Source: Flavobacterium psychrophilum
GTDB lineage: Bacteria; Bacteroidota; Bacteroidia; Flavobacteriales; Flavobacteriaceae
Assembly (NCBI GenBank): GCA_945866505.1
Contig: CAMBHH010000010.1
Span: forward strand, 1-33,689
Direction: 5' to 3'
Length of the DNA stretch: 33,689 nt
This document shows positions 1 through 8,433 of this stretch, piece by piece. Within the stretch, counting starts at the first letter, position 1. The number at the start of each line of letters is the position of its first letter. The notes under the pieces were generated by a model. The model had not been told where the DNA came from. It worked only from the letters and a program-made list of their open reading frames with translations, and made no database searches. The translations under genes were made by a program, and so were the position numbers.

Positions 1-1107
1 TTCTTCGGTTTCGCAACGATCAATTAGGTTTTGTTCTACACCACACAATTCTGGAAATTCGGCTAAGAGTACTTTTCCACCTAAAGCCACTACTAAATCG
101 GCAGTGTAACCAACGGCTGGATTGGCAGAAACGCCGCTAAAACCATCGCTGGCACCGCATTTTACGCCAATACACAATTCGCTTAATGGCGCTGGAGTTC
201 TTTCTAATTTGTTGATTTCGATTAAACCTTCAAAAGTTTTTTTGATAGCATCGGCGATTAATTGTTCTTCGCTTTGTGCATTTTGCTGTTCGAAAATGAG
301 TAAGGGTTTATCAAAAGCGGGGTTTTGTTTGATCACATCATTTTTAAAATCGTGTACTTGCAAATGCTGACAACCCAAACTCAACAATGTAATTCCAGCA
401 ACATTTGGGTGATTAGCATACGAAGCCAAAAGAGAACTCAATGTCGCCGAATCTTGACGCGTACCCCCGCAACCGCCTTGATGATTGAGGAATTTGATTC
501 CATCTACATTTTTAAACAAACGATTGGCTGTGGCAGTTGGCATCAAATCGAGCGTCGTGTTTTTAATATCTTCCCCGTTTTTGTAGGCTTCCACCACTTG
601 ATGGGTAAATTGGGTGTATTTGTCACTTACAGAATAGCCCAATTCGTTGTGCAGAGCTTCTTTTATGACATCCAAATTACGGTTTTCACAAAAAACGGTG
701 GGAACAAATAACCAATAATTGGCGGTTCCTACTCGTCCGTCTTTTCGTTTATAGCCATTAAAAGTGGTGTTTTTATATTTTGAAATATCTGGTATTTGAT
801 ACTCATAATTTACTTTGCGATAGCTGTAAGGTTCGGCAGCGTGTTTTAGATTGTCGGTCGTCATTAGACTTCCTTTTTTTACATCATATTCTACTTTTCC
901 TACCAAAACTCCGTACATAAAAATTTCATCACCGGATTTAAAATCAGACATATAAAATTTATGTTTTGCTTTGATGGTATCTTGCATTTCGAAAGATTCA
1001 TTCTCAAAAACAACTGTTTTCCCTTTTTCTAAATCGGTTAAAGCGACCAAAACATTGTCTTTTGGATCTAATCTAATTACTGTATTTTTTACTTCGTTTT
1101 GTGACAT
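1..1107 (-). CDS. uxaA: Altronate dehydratase, N-terminal 369 residues (3' end outside window)
   Basis: Open frame on the minus strand from an ATG at 1107 to the window edge, with no stop, so the gene is cut by the window rather than broken. UxaA dehydrates D-altronate to 2-keto-3-deoxygluconate in galacturonate breakdown, in the cytoplasm. The first ~95 residues look like the SAF-type domain of the family. The following region carries family-typical stretches such as GYKRKDGRVGTANYW, HQGGCGGTRQDSATL, LSLGCQHLQV and CGASDGFSGVSANPAVG, with the glycine- and cysteine-rich motifs expected of a UxaA/GarD enzyme. Family members are roughly 500-550 residues, so about two thirds is present. Its leader is long: the nearest candidate control element lies about 220 bp upstream (1327-1366). 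Other sugar-acid dehydratases of this superfamily (galactarate) are the main alternative. Confidence 0.9.
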   Translation of the reverse strand, partial: MSQNEVKNTVIRLDPKDNVLVALTDLEKGKTVVFENESFEMQDTIKAKHKFYMSDFKSGDEIFMYGVLVGKVEYDVKKGSLMTTDNLKHAAEPYSYRKVNYEYQIPDISKYKNTTFNGYKRKDGRVGTANYWLFVPTVFCENRNLDVIKEALHNELGYSVSDKYTQFTHQVVEAYKNGEDIKNTTLDLMPTATANRLFKNVDGIKFLNHQGGCGGTRQDSATLSSLLASYANHPNVAGITLLSLGCQHLQVHDFKNDVIKQNPAFDKPLLIFEQQNAQSEEQLIADAIKKTFEGLIEINKLERTPAPLSELCIGVKCGASDGFSGVSANPAVGYTADLVVALGGKVLLAEFPELCGVEQNLIDRCETEE

Positions 1108-1326
1108 TTGATTTCAATTTATTTTTCTTTGACTCTGCTGATATTTTTTGGCGTTGTATTATCTCTTTTGTAAATCTATTTCTAAAGATATTGTTGAAGT
1201 CCAAAATAAATGTATGAAATTGTTCATTTTGAAAATCTATTTTTACTCTGAACCCATATTGTATTCCAAAAATTATTTGCAGCTATAAAAATGGAAAATT
1301 ACTATGATTTTACTGTTTTTTATAAT

Positions 1327-1366
1327 TCAATATTATCCGTATTTAATTATTATTTATCTCTACAAA
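1327..1366 (-). promoter_or_regulatory. Candidate activator/operator element shared with 4855-4894
   Basis: This 40-bp stretch matches 4855-4894 at 36 of 40 positions without gaps, in the same orientation; the conserved blocks are TCAATATTATCC, TTTAATTATTA and TTATCTCTA. Similarity continues weakly on the uxaA side. Read towards uxaA it is followed by a poor -7-like TAATTTTC. Both uxaA and the permease gene at 3499-4788 are transcribed leftward away from their copy, which fits a common regulator binding upstream of both promoters. Which protein binds is inference; the AraC regulator at 4896 is the nearest candidate. Confidence 0.5.
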
Positions 1367-1400
1367 TTTAAAGTAAGTGGTTACTCTTACTATAATCTGT

Positions 1401-1620
1401 CAGGGCAAACGCATTAAAATTGATTTTTATGTTAATTTTACACGACACGAACGAAGTGAACTGGCGAAGCAATTGCACTAATTTACACAAAATAGACACT
1501 GCATAAATTTCACGAAACTGTCAAAGGCAGTTAAAATTTGTGAAAATTTTAATATTATTAAAAATAATTCATGACAATTCGTGCAATTCGTGTCTAAATA
1601 TTTTTAATGCGTTTACCCTG
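1401..1620. mobile_element. 220-bp MITE-like element with 20-bp inverted ends and perfect 10-bp target duplication
   Basis: The left end CAGGGCAAACGCATTAAAAT (1401-1420) matches the reverse complement of the right end (1601-1620) at 18 of 20 positions. The element is bracketed by the identical 10-mer TATAATCTGT at 1391-1400 and 1621-1630, the signature of transposition with a 10-bp target duplication. It is too short for a transposase and has no credible ORF, so it would be mobilised in trans. A 10-bp duplication is in the range of IS4-type elements, but I cannot name the parent. Inside it, GGCGAAGCAATTG (1463-1475) recurs in inverted orientation at 12360-12372 in another repeat element. It sits between the uxaA control element and the GH43 promoter. 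Apart from this element and the two regulatory sites, the 1108-1786 gap shows nothing. Confidence 0.8.
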
Positions 1621-1661
1621 TATAATCTGTACTCTATTTCAATAAAAATAAATTTTATCAT

Positions 1662-1669
1662 TACTTTTG
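1662..1669 (+). promoter_or_regulatory. -7 box TACTTTTG of the GH43 gene
   Basis: Perfect match to the Bacteroidota -7 consensus TAnnTTTG. It predicts a start near 1675 and a leader of about 110 nt before the ATG at 1787. No clear -33 TTG is visible. It lies 42 bp to the right of the MITE-like element. Confidence 0.45.
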
Positions 1670-1786
1670 GTTACTTTATACAGGAATCGGCAAGTTCAAC
1701 TAATAATACAAGAGATTCTTGTGGGATAAGTTCCTTTATAAAGTCGACCAATTGAAATTAATCATTTACTAAAATAATCATTTGTA

Positions 1787-3112
1787 ATGGAAAAAAAAAT
1801 CATACTGCTTAATATGCTAATTCTGGGACTAATTGGACATTCTCAAAACCCAATTTGTCCTATTGGGACCTACATTGCCGACCCTACTGCACGAGTTTGG
1901 TCTGACGGGAATTTATATATTTATGGTTCGACAGATGAGTCGACTGCATATTGGTGTTCATATAATCACGATGTTTTACATACATCCGATATGAAAAAAT
2001 GGGTTTTGCAACCTGATGTGTTTTCGACTAAGGGAAAGAATGATGCTGTAAAAGAAACCGATGAATTATTGTTTGCACCCGATGCTATATTCTACAACGG
2101 GCTGTATTATCTTTATTTTTGCACACCGGATAAAAATTATAGCGAAGGAGTCTCCGTTTCTAAATCCCCATTGGGTCCATTTGAAAATGCCAAAAAACTG
2201 AATACAACAACATACAATGAGATAGACCCTACTGTGTTTTTAGATGACGATGGTCAGGCTTATTATTATTGGGGACAAGGAATGTTGAAAGGTGCTAAAT
2301 TGAAGTCAAATATGACTGAGTTAGACGAATCAAGTATTCAAAAGAACCTAATAAATAGAAATGAACATTTTTTTCATGAAGGGTCTTTCGTTTTTAAACG
2401 AAAAGAGATTTATTACATTCTATATGCACACGAAGGTCGTCGTGACCGTCGCCCTACAAGCCTTGGTTATGCGACTTCGGGTTCTCCTTTGGGACCATTT
2501 GATTATAAAGGAGTAGTCATAGACAACTTTAATTGCGATCCTGAAACCTGGAATAATCACGGCTCAATTGCCGAATTTAATGATCAATGGTATGTATTCT
2601 ATCATCGTTCTTCTCACGGATCGCAAGTGATGCGAAGAGCATGCGTTGAACCTATCAAATTCAATGCAGATGGAACTATAGACGAGGTGGAAATGACTTC
2701 GCAGGGAGCTGGAAAGCCGTTATCCGCATTTTTAAAAATTGAGGCAGAAAGAGCCTGTTTATTGAATGGATATTGCCGAATTAAGCTCGTTGAAAAAGGG
2801 AACGAATCACTATGTAGTATTAAAAATGGGGATTGGGCAGCCTACAAATATCTTGATTTTGGTTCAGGTGTTTCAATGTTTAAGGCAAACGTAAATTCAT
2901 ATAATGGGGGTACAATCAATATAAGAATAGGCTCGCTTACAAGTAAAATTATTGGATCTCTACAAATTGACCCACTAAACAAAATTAAAAAATACGAAAC
3001 TTTTTCATGTAAAATTAATTCAATCAACGGCGTTCATGCACTTTTCCTTGAATTTGTGGGCAAAGAGCAAGGAACTATGCTTTTTGATTTGGATAGCTTT
3101 CAGTTTGAATAA
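1787..3112 (+). CDS. Secreted glycoside hydrolase family 43 protein with C-terminal CBM6-like domain
   Basis: 441 residues. Residues 1-19 are a signal peptide (lysines, a leucine-rich core, then HSQ), so it is exported. Residues ~25-310 form a GH43 five-bladed propeller. The three catalytic acids are visible: D32 in ADPTARV (base), D147 in EIDPTVF (pKa modulator) and E198 in HEGSF (acid). Residues ~325-441 resemble a CBM6 module (IEAE, NGDWAAYKYLDFG, GGTINIRIGS, LFDLDSFQF). GH43 enzymes cut arabinofuranosyl or xylosyl linkages in hemicellulose and pectin side chains; the exact substrate cannot be read here. It stands alone on the plus strand between leftward uxaA and the permease, so a link to uronate use is contextual only. 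No susC/susD genes are seen in the window. Confidence 0.88.
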   Translation: MEKKIILLNMLILGLIGHSQNPICPIGTYIADPTARVWSDGNLYIYGSTDESTAYWCSYNHDVLHTSDMKKWVLQPDVFSTKGKNDAVKETDELLFAPDAIFYNGLYYLYFCTPDKNYSEGVSVSKSPLGPFENAKKLNTTTYNEIDPTVFLDDDGQAYYYWGQGMLKGAKLKSNMTELDESSIQKNLINRNEHFFHEGSFVFKRKEIYYILYAHEGRRDRRPTSLGYATSGSPLGPFDYKGVVIDNFNCDPETWNNHGSIAEFNDQWYVFYHRSSHGSQVMRRACVEPIKFNADGTIDEVEMTSQGAGKPLSAFLKIEAERACLLNGYCRIKLVEKGNESLCSIKNGDWAAYKYLDFGSGVSMFKANVNSYNGGTINIRIGSLTSKIIGSLQIDPLNKIKKYETFSCKINSINGVHALFLEFVGKEQGTMLFDLDSFQFE

Positions 3113-3133
3113 GCGTTCAAGCGAAGCTTTATT

Positions 3134-3239
3134 TTAATACCAATAACATTTGTAAAATAGTCCAATAGTTTATGGTATAATGCCGATATAGTATGAAATA
3201 CCCATTTTTATTGGACTATATTGAATACATAATCGGTAT
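3134..3239. repeat. Intergenic hairpin repeat family with TTATTGGACT core (two adjacent copies)
   Basis: 3182-3239 starts GCCGAT and ends AATCGGTAT, its ends being imperfect inverted repeats around TTTTTATTGGACTAT. The same layout recurs at 27771-27829. Just upstream, 3134-3177 (ATACCAATAA ... TAGTCCAATAG ... TATGGTAT) is a degenerate copy in the opposite orientation. A further TTATTGGACTACGG piece occurs near 3399-3412. The rest of the 3113-3498 gap holds only a short TCCCG/CGGGA hairpin near 3384-3400. Confidence 0.6.
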
Positions 3240-3498
3240 AAAGCATACACTTGTCATTTGTAATGCTCACATAACTTATCCTGAATGTGATTTCGTGTAG
3301 ACTATCACTATCTTGTTACGGTAAGTTAATACCAAATAGAAATTAGTCTTATAAATAAATCTATATAATTTGAAAATAGTTCTCCCGAAGCTGCGGGATT
3401 ATTGGACTACGGTGAACACAAAATCTATATTGATTTAATTTTGATTTAAATTGAGGGTGTCATTTTTAAATTGCTGAAGTGTTATTTTAATCTTTGAA

Positions 3499-4788
3499 TT
3501 AGGCTTTATCCGTTTTATGAACATTAAATGCAAATAGTAAAATCACTAAAAAACAAACTAAAGGTACACTATATCCATATTGAATACTGGTAGTTTGATC
3601 GGATATTATTCCTAATATTGGTGGCAAAAATGCTCCTCCCACAATAGACATTACTATTAAGGAAGAACCAATTTTGGTATTGTGTCCCAAACCATCAATT
3701 CCCATTGAGAATATGGTTGGGAACATAATACTCATAAAAAAGGCAATGGCTATCAAACAATAAACTACTACCATTCCTGTTCCTGTTATTGCAATTATGG
3801 TAAGCACAATATTAATTATGGTGTAGATAATTAATAATTTTCGGGGATTAATGTATTGCATCAAAAACGTACCAAAAAAACGACCCAACATAAACGCAAG
3901 TCCAAAAAAACCTAAATATTTAGCTGCAGAATCTTCATCAATTCCTGATGCAGTAGTAGCCATTTTTATAAAAAAACTTCCTACGCAAACTTGTGCACCC
4001 ACATAAAAAAACTGAGCCAAAATTCCCCAACGCAAACGCATCGATTTCAGAGCACCAGCAAAACTAGCTCCTTCTTCACCATCAACATCTTCATCTTTAA
4101 CATCTGGCATATTGGTAAAATAAAAAATTACTGCCACTGCCAAAATAATCAATCCCAAAACGAGATAAGGCATTTTAACACTATCCGCTTCTGAAACCAA
4201 ATAGGCGTGTTTGACAGCTGGAGTCATTGCTTCTATTTGAGATTGCGTATAATTTTTATCTGACAAGATCATTGGACCAATATAGGCTGGCGCAATAAAA
4301 GCGGCCAAACCATTAAATGATTGTGAAAAATTCAATCGTTTGGTGGCAGATTCTGCAGGACCTAAAATGGTAACATAAGGATTTGCCGCAGTTTCCAAAA
4401 AAGTAAGACCACAAGCAATAATAAACAAAGCTCCTAAAAAGTAACTGTATTGGAGGGAATTAGCTGCAGGAACAAAAAGTATTGAACCAATTCCAAAAAG
4501 AATTAAACCCACCATAATTCCCGATTTGTAACCATATTTTCTCATAATATAGCCTGCGGGCAATGCCATAACAAAATAGGCAATAAAAACAGATGAATCG
4601 ACTAAAGAAGATTGTAAATCAGTAAGATTGAATGCTTTTCTTAAGTGTGGAATTAAAATTGGGTCTAAATTGTGAACGAAACCCCAAAAAAAGAATAAAC
4701 TAGTGACCAATATAAAAGGGAACAACCAATTTTTAGTTTCACTAGTACCTGTTTTGTTTTGAGCTTTCGATTGGGGAATTGCAGCCAT
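3499..4788 (-). CDS. MFS sugar:H+ symporter of the FucP (fucose/glucose/galactose permease) family
   Basis: 429 residues with about 12 membrane segments, the usual size for FucP-type transporters of the inner membrane. Family stretches are FFFWGFVHNLDPILIPHL near residues 32-49 and GLTFLETAANPY near 127-138; E132 matches the essential glutamate of E. coli FucP. The N-terminal acidic residue is D42 in HNLDP, one place earlier than the FucP aspartate in NNLND, so substrate preference need not be fucose. The middle loop is acidic (PDVKDEDVDGEEG), as in bacteroidal homologues. It is divergent from the AraC gene, and its upstream region contains the element shared with uxaA, so a hexuronate or related pectin sugar is a reasonable but unproven substrate. 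Confidence 0.88.
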   Translation of the reverse strand: MAAIPQSKAQNKTGTSETKNWLFPFILVTSLFFFWGFVHNLDPILIPHLRKAFNLTDLQSSLVDSSVFIAYFVMALPAGYIMRKYGYKSGIMVGLILFGIGSILFVPAANSLQYSYFLGALFIIACGLTFLETAANPYVTILGPAESATKRLNFSQSFNGLAAFIAPAYIGPMILSDKNYTQSQIEAMTPAVKHAYLVSEADSVKMPYLVLGLIILAVAVIFYFTNMPDVKDEDVDGEEGASFAGALKSMRLRWGILAQFFYVGAQVCVGSFFIKMATTASGIDEDSAAKYLGFFGLAFMLGRFFGTFLMQYINPRKLLIIYTIINIVLTIIAITGTGMVVVYCLIAIAFFMSIMFPTIFSMGIDGLGHNTKIGSSLIVMSIVGGAFLPPILGIISDQTTSIQYGYSVPLVCFLVILLFAFNVHKTDKA

Positions 4789-4854
4789 AGTTTTATTTTT
4801 AGTTAATTTATTTTTAGCGATGCAAAGTAGATTAAATTTACTATTTTTATTAAC

Positions 4855-4894
4855 TCAATATTATCCTTGTTTAATTATTAATTATCTCTATAAA
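4855..4894 (-). promoter_or_regulatory. Second copy of the uxaA-type control element
   Basis: 36 of 40 bases match 1327-1366. It lies 66 bp upstream of the permease ATG (4788) and ends one base before the AraC ATG (4896), so it could act on either gene. Towards the permease it is followed by TACTTTGC, a near -7 box with a one-base-short spacer. Bound regulator unknown. Confidence 0.5.
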
Positions 4895-4895
4895 A

Positions 4896-5768
4896 ATGCA
4901 ATTTGAAAAGACAAAAATAACTTCTTACCAGAACAGTTCTGTTTCAGTTATCTCACGAGAAGAAGCATTTTTTCAAGCACCTTTCCATTCACATCCTGAA
5001 TTGGAACTAGTTTATGTTAAAGAAAGTTACGGCAAAAGAATTGTGGGCAATACTGTCGAGCAATTTGTACCAGGGGATATGGTTTTTTTGGGTTCCGACA
5101 TTCCGCACGTTTGGCTCAATGACGAAATTTATTATCAAGGTATTAGTACTTTAAAAGCAAAAGCAATTGTAGTATATTTTAACAAAGAAATTTTTGGTCC
5201 AGCTTTTTATGAATTAAAAGAAACCCAGAAGATTAATTCCTTTTTTAACCAAGCTGTTAGAGGAGTGGCGATAATTGGTAAAACAAATCAATTAATTGCA
5301 AAAAAATTAGAGAAACTCGTTCAAAAAAAGGACTTTGAAATGATAGTGGGTCTTTTCAAAATTTTGGCTTTGCTTTCAGAAAGTTCAGATATTGCTTTTA
5401 TCAACAGTGACTTATATATGCCAACAAACGAAAAGTCCAAAAAAGATAGACTTTCGGCAGTTTTCGAGTATTTGAAAGAAAATTATAATGAAGAAATTTC
5501 ACTTATTAAAATTGCTGAAATTGCCAATCTTACGCCAACCTCTTTTTGCCGAATGTTTAAATTAAAAACAAAAAAGAGCTTTGTAGAATACCTCAATGAA
5601 ATTCGAGTTTCTAATGCTTGTAAGTTACTCATTGAAACCGACTTGGGGATTTCTGAAATAGCTTATAAATGTGGCTATAAAACGGCCTCTAATTTTAATC
5701 AGCTGTTTAAAAAACTAACTGGAACAACACCCAAAGAATACCGTAAAAAGGCTGAATCTAATTTATAA
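4896..5768 (+). CDS. AraC-family transcriptional regulator with N-terminal cupin domain
   Basis: 290 residues. The N-terminal part (about 15-110) is a sugar-sensing cupin: HSHPELELVYV, then GDMVFLGSDIPHVW. The C-terminal ~100 residues hold two helix-turn-helix motifs, LIKIAEIANLTPTSFCRMFK and ISEIAYKCGYKTASNFNQLFK, ending in the AraC signature GTTPKEYRK. It is expected to sense a ligand in the cytoplasm and activate nearby catabolic genes. It is divergent from the permease with a 107-bp gap. The shared element abuts its start codon, which would allow autoregulation. The start is favoured because MQFEKTKI is a typical beginning for this subgroup, but no ribosome-binding sequence confirms it. 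Confidence 0.9.
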   Translation: MQFEKTKITSYQNSSVSVISREEAFFQAPFHSHPELELVYVKESYGKRIVGNTVEQFVPGDMVFLGSDIPHVWLNDEIYYQGISTLKAKAIVVYFNKEIFGPAFYELKETQKINSFFNQAVRGVAIIGKTNQLIAKKLEKLVQKKDFEMIVGLFKILALLSESSDIAFINSDLYMPTNEKSKKDRLSAVFEYLKENYNEEISLIKIAEIANLTPTSFCRMFKLKTKKSFVEYLNEIRVSNACKLLIETDLGISEIAYKCGYKTASNFNQLFKKLTGTTPKEYRKKAESNL

Positions 5769-5852
5769 ACAGATGCTAAAAAATCCAAAAATTAGTTGCC
5801 AAATGTACAATTGTGCTTGGGACTTTTTTCTGTTTTAGATTTCTATTTTTCT

Positions 5853-6626
5853 TTATTTCCTCAACGCCTCTTCATAATTCTCACCTACTTTTTTCCAATT
5901 GATTACATTGAAAAAAGCATCAACATAATTTTTTCTTTTGTATTGGTAATCCAAGTAGTAGGCATGTTCCCAAAGGTCTAAAGCTAGAATTGGTTTGCCG
6001 GGAACCGTTGCATTTCGCATCAAAGGGTTGTCTTGATTTTGAGTACTAGTAATTTGAAGATTTCCGGTTCGATCTACAATCAACCAAACCCAACCAGAAC
6101 CAAATTGCTTTGTGGCCTCGTCTTTGAATGCAGTAGTAAAGTTGTCATAAGATCCAAATTTTTTTGTGATGGCACTGGCTAAAGTATCTTGTGGTTGTGC
6201 GCTAGCTTTTGGTCCCATACATTTAAAATACAAGGAATGGTTGTAGTATCCACCTGCATTATTTTTAATATCGAGAACGCTTGGGTCTAATTTTGCTAGA
6301 ACTTCTTCGATGGTTAAATTTTCTAGTGGAGTGCCCACAATGGCTTTATTCAAATTATTGGTGTAGGTCAAATAATGTTTGGAATAATGGTTTTCCATAG
6401 TAAATACGGAAATATTTGGTACCAAAGCATTATACGAATAAGGCAATTTTTCGAGTTGAAAAGAGCCTTCGTCTGCTTTTACATCATCAGGCATTCCCAT
6501 TATTGTTGTTTTCTGTTCTACTTCTGGCAAAGGAACATCAACGACTTCGGTGTATTTTTTATCATTGCAGGAAAGGAGTAGAGTAAGAAGAAATAAATTG
6601 ATTAGAATAAATTTTATCTTTTGCAT
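5853..6626 (-). CDS. Lipoprotein superoxide dismutase (Fe/Mn family)
   Basis: 257 residues. The N-terminus is a lipoprotein signal with lipobox LLLSC, so C20 is lipidated and the enzyme is membrane-anchored outside the cytoplasm. A ~35-residue linker precedes a complete Fe/Mn-SOD domain. Metal ligands are visible: H80 in ENHYSKH, the histidine of GGYYNHSLYF, and the aspartate and histidine of LDLWEHAYYLDY. The NAGGYYNHSL and NQDNPL motifs resemble the Mn/cambialistic subgroup more than classic SodB, but the metal cannot be decided by eye. It follows the acyl-CoA-binding protein gene by 10 bp on the same strand and is probably the last gene of that operon. Most bacterial SODs of this family are cytoplasmic, so the lipoprotein form is notable. 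Confidence 0.92.
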   Translation of the reverse strand: MQKIKFILINLFLLTLLLSCNDKKYTEVVDVPLPEVEQKTTIMGMPDDVKADEGSFQLEKLPYSYNALVPNISVFTMENHYSKHYLTYTNNLNKAIVGTPLENLTIEEVLAKLDPSVLDIKNNAGGYYNHSLYFKCMGPKASAQPQDTLASAITKKFGSYDNFTTAFKDEATKQFGSGWVWLIVDRTGNLQITSTQNQDNPLMRNATVPGKPILALDLWEHAYYLDYQYKRKNYVDAFFNVINWKKVGENYEEALRK

Positions 6627-6636
6627 AATCTATTTT

Positions 6637-6900
6637 TTATAGTAATGAATTTATGATTTCTATATAATGTTCTTTGGCCTCATCTACAGACAAATGACTG
6701 ATTTGAATCCACGCATTGGTTTTGAACGCATTTCTTAAATCATAACTTTCAGAATGATTGTAGCTGAGTGTTCCAAATGTAGCTTGTTTGTAAAAAGCAT
6801 AAAGTCTGAGCTGGACGTCCTGAGCTAACGATGCCTGAGTCATATTTGAAGCAATCTCAACCGCTTCAAGAAAACGGGTATCTAAATCTTTATTATCCAT
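6637..6900 (-). CDS. Acyl-CoA-binding protein
   Basis: 87 residues, the normal size of a free-standing ACBP. It has the family pattern DTRFLEAVEIASNM, LYAFYKQATFG (the acyl-CoA-contacting YKQAT stretch) and KTNAWIQISHLSVDEAKEHYIE. It binds long-chain acyl-CoA in the cytoplasm and probably buffers or delivers it for lipid synthesis. Its start overlaps the end of psd by 8 bp, so it is translationally coupled to the phospholipid genes cdsA and psd, which fits that role. Confidence 0.9.
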   Translation of the reverse strand: MDNKDLDTRFLEAVEIASNMTQASLAQDVQLRLYAFYKQATFGTLSYNHSESYDLRNAFKTNAWIQISHLSVDEAKEHYIEIINSLL

Positions 6901-7552
6901 TCAGCTTTGTAGCAATGATTGTTTTTCCTCCAATTGCTTTTTGGTTTAAAACCACATTGATTGGTGTACCCAAAGGCAAAAACACATCCACTCTAGATCC
7001 GAATTTTATAAAACCAGCATCTTCACCCTGAACAACTTGCATTCCCTCTTTGGCATAATTAACGATTCTTCGTGCCAAAGCTCCAGCAATTTGTCGATAC
7101 AGTACTTCTCCAAAAGTTTTATTTTCGATAACAATCGTGGTTCTTTCATTTTCTTCGCTCGCTTTTGGATGCCAAGCTACTAAGAATTTCCCAGGATGGT
7201 ATTTGCTAAATTTCACAATCCCACTAAGTCCGTAACGCGTTACGTGTACATTTATAGGTGACATGAATATCGAAACCTGAATGCGCTTTTCTTTGAAATA
7301 TTCGCTTTCGTACACTTCTTCAATAACCACAACTTTTCCATCTACTGGTGAAAGAATTTGGTTTTCGTCTAGAATAAAATTACGTTTTGGATTTCTGAAA
7401 AACTGTAAAATGATGATTAACAATACTACTGTTGCTATTTGAATTGATTTTTGAATCCAATAGATATCAATCAATTTATCGGACAATAATAGCACGATTG
7501 CAGTAATAACGGTTCCTAGCAATATGGATTGGGCTCCTTCTTTATGAAACAT
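6893..7552 (-). CDS. psd: Phosphatidylserine decarboxylase proenzyme
   Basis: 219 residues, the short Psd type. Residues ~8-52 hold one or two membrane segments, followed by RNPKRNF and the family motif SPVDGKV (68-74). It decarboxylates phosphatidylserine to phosphatidylethanolamine at the inner membrane. The self-cleavage site is FGSR with S186 becoming the pyruvoyl group; the family's LGST is replaced here by FGSR, as in other short Psd proteins. VHVTRYGLSG and the H/K-rich stretch YHPGKFLVAWHPKASEENER are also typical. Its start overlaps the cdsA end by 11 bp and its end overlaps ACBP by 8 bp. I did not see a phosphatidylserine synthase in the window. Confidence 0.93.
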   Translation of the reverse strand: MFHKEGAQSILLGTVITAIVLLLSDKLIDIYWIQKSIQIATVVLLIIILQFFRNPKRNFILDENQILSPVDGKVVVIEEVYESEYFKEKRIQVSIFMSPINVHVTRYGLSGIVKFSKYHPGKFLVAWHPKASEENERTTIVIENKTFGEVLYRQIAGALARRIVNYAKEGMQVVQGEDAGFIKFGSRVDVFLPLGTPINVVLNQKAIGGKTIIATKLNG

Positions 7553-8432
7553 AGTTTAGAATTTGGTAAAATAAAAAAATAATTGGTGCTACAAATATAA
7601 CACTATCTAGACGATCTAGTATACCTCCGTGGCCAGGCATTATGTTTCCGCTGTCTTTTACGCCAGCAATTCGTTTGAATTTAGATTCAATTAAGTCGCC
7701 AATGGTTCCGAAAACACCAGCGATTATAGCTATAGAAACCCAAATCATAATTGATTTTTCGCTAAATTTAGGGCTTGCTCTTATGTAATATTTTGATATT
7801 AGAAAGCCAGCTAAAATAGCAAAAACGGTTCCTCCAATAAATCCTTCAATGGTTTTTTTGGGAGAAATTTTTTCGTATAATTTATTTTTTCCAATAGATT
7901 TCCCAACAATAAAGGCAAAGGTGTCATTGGTCCAGATAATAATAAATAAACCAATGATGATTTTAGGATTGTAATCATTGACACCAAAAGATATTTTGGT
8001 GATAAAAATAAAGGGAAGTATAATATATCCTAGTAGATACAAGTATTTTGAAGAAGTGCTTATTTTTTGAAATTTATCGTAAAATAAAAATAAAATACAT
8101 TTTATGGAAACCACTAATGACACTGCCATTAATACGATATCTAATTGCTTAATGTTGATGCCAAGATTAAAATTAGTATCTAATAATTTATTGATGGTTT
8201 CAGTCGTAATTGTGTTGTAATTGCTGAGTAGGCTAACAGCGGTGTAAAGACAGATTCCGAAAAGCATCGGGAAAATTTTATTTGCTTGAATTAAATTGCA
8301 AAATTCATAAATTGCAATTAGTAAGAAAATCCCAAACAATATAAAAAAACTTTCAGTCGAAAACAGTATCGCAGTCAGTAATAAAATTACATAAATAGCA
8401 CCAGATATAGTTCTCTTGAGTGTTTCATTCAT
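7542..8432 (-). CDS. cdsA: Phosphatidate cytidylyltransferase (CDP-diacylglycerol synthase)
   Basis: 296 residues with about eight membrane segments. It makes CDP-diacylglycerol from CTP and phosphatidate, the branch point for bacterial phospholipids, in the inner membrane. The C-terminal signature is clear: SPKKTIEGFIGG, GDLIESKFKRIAGVKDSG and MPGHGGILDRLDS, containing the conserved aspartates for Mg/CTP. It starts one base after the LUD gene stop (8434) and overlaps psd, so it is in the middle of a tightly packed LUD-cdsA-psd-ACBP-SOD transcription unit. Confidence 0.95.
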   Translation of the reverse strand: MNETLKRTISGAIYVILLLTAILFSTESFFILFGIFLLIAIYEFCNLIQANKIFPMLFGICLYTAVSLLSNYNTITTETINKLLDTNFNLGINIKQLDIVLMAVSLVVSIKCILFLFYDKFQKISTSSKYLYLLGYIILPFIFITKISFGVNDYNPKIIIGLFIIIWTNDTFAFIVGKSIGKNKLYEKISPKKTIEGFIGGTVFAILAGFLISKYYIRASPKFSEKSIMIWVSIAIIAGVFGTIGDLIESKFKRIAGVKDSGNIMPGHGGILDRLDSVIFVAPIIFLFYQILNYVS

Positions 8433-8433
8433 C

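Noticed and set aside
122..711. Plus-strand open frames in the first 700 bp
   Set aside because: They are antisense to the clearly coding uxaA frame and their translations resemble no protein.
1540..1755. 71-residue plus-strand frame before the GH43 gene
   Set aside because: It straddles the right end of the MITE-like element and its target duplication, and looks like translated AT-rich non-coding DNA.
5796..5981. Plus-strand frame between AraC and the SOD
   Set aside because: Mostly overlaps the 3' end of the SOD gene in antisense and starts in a plain AT-rich gap.
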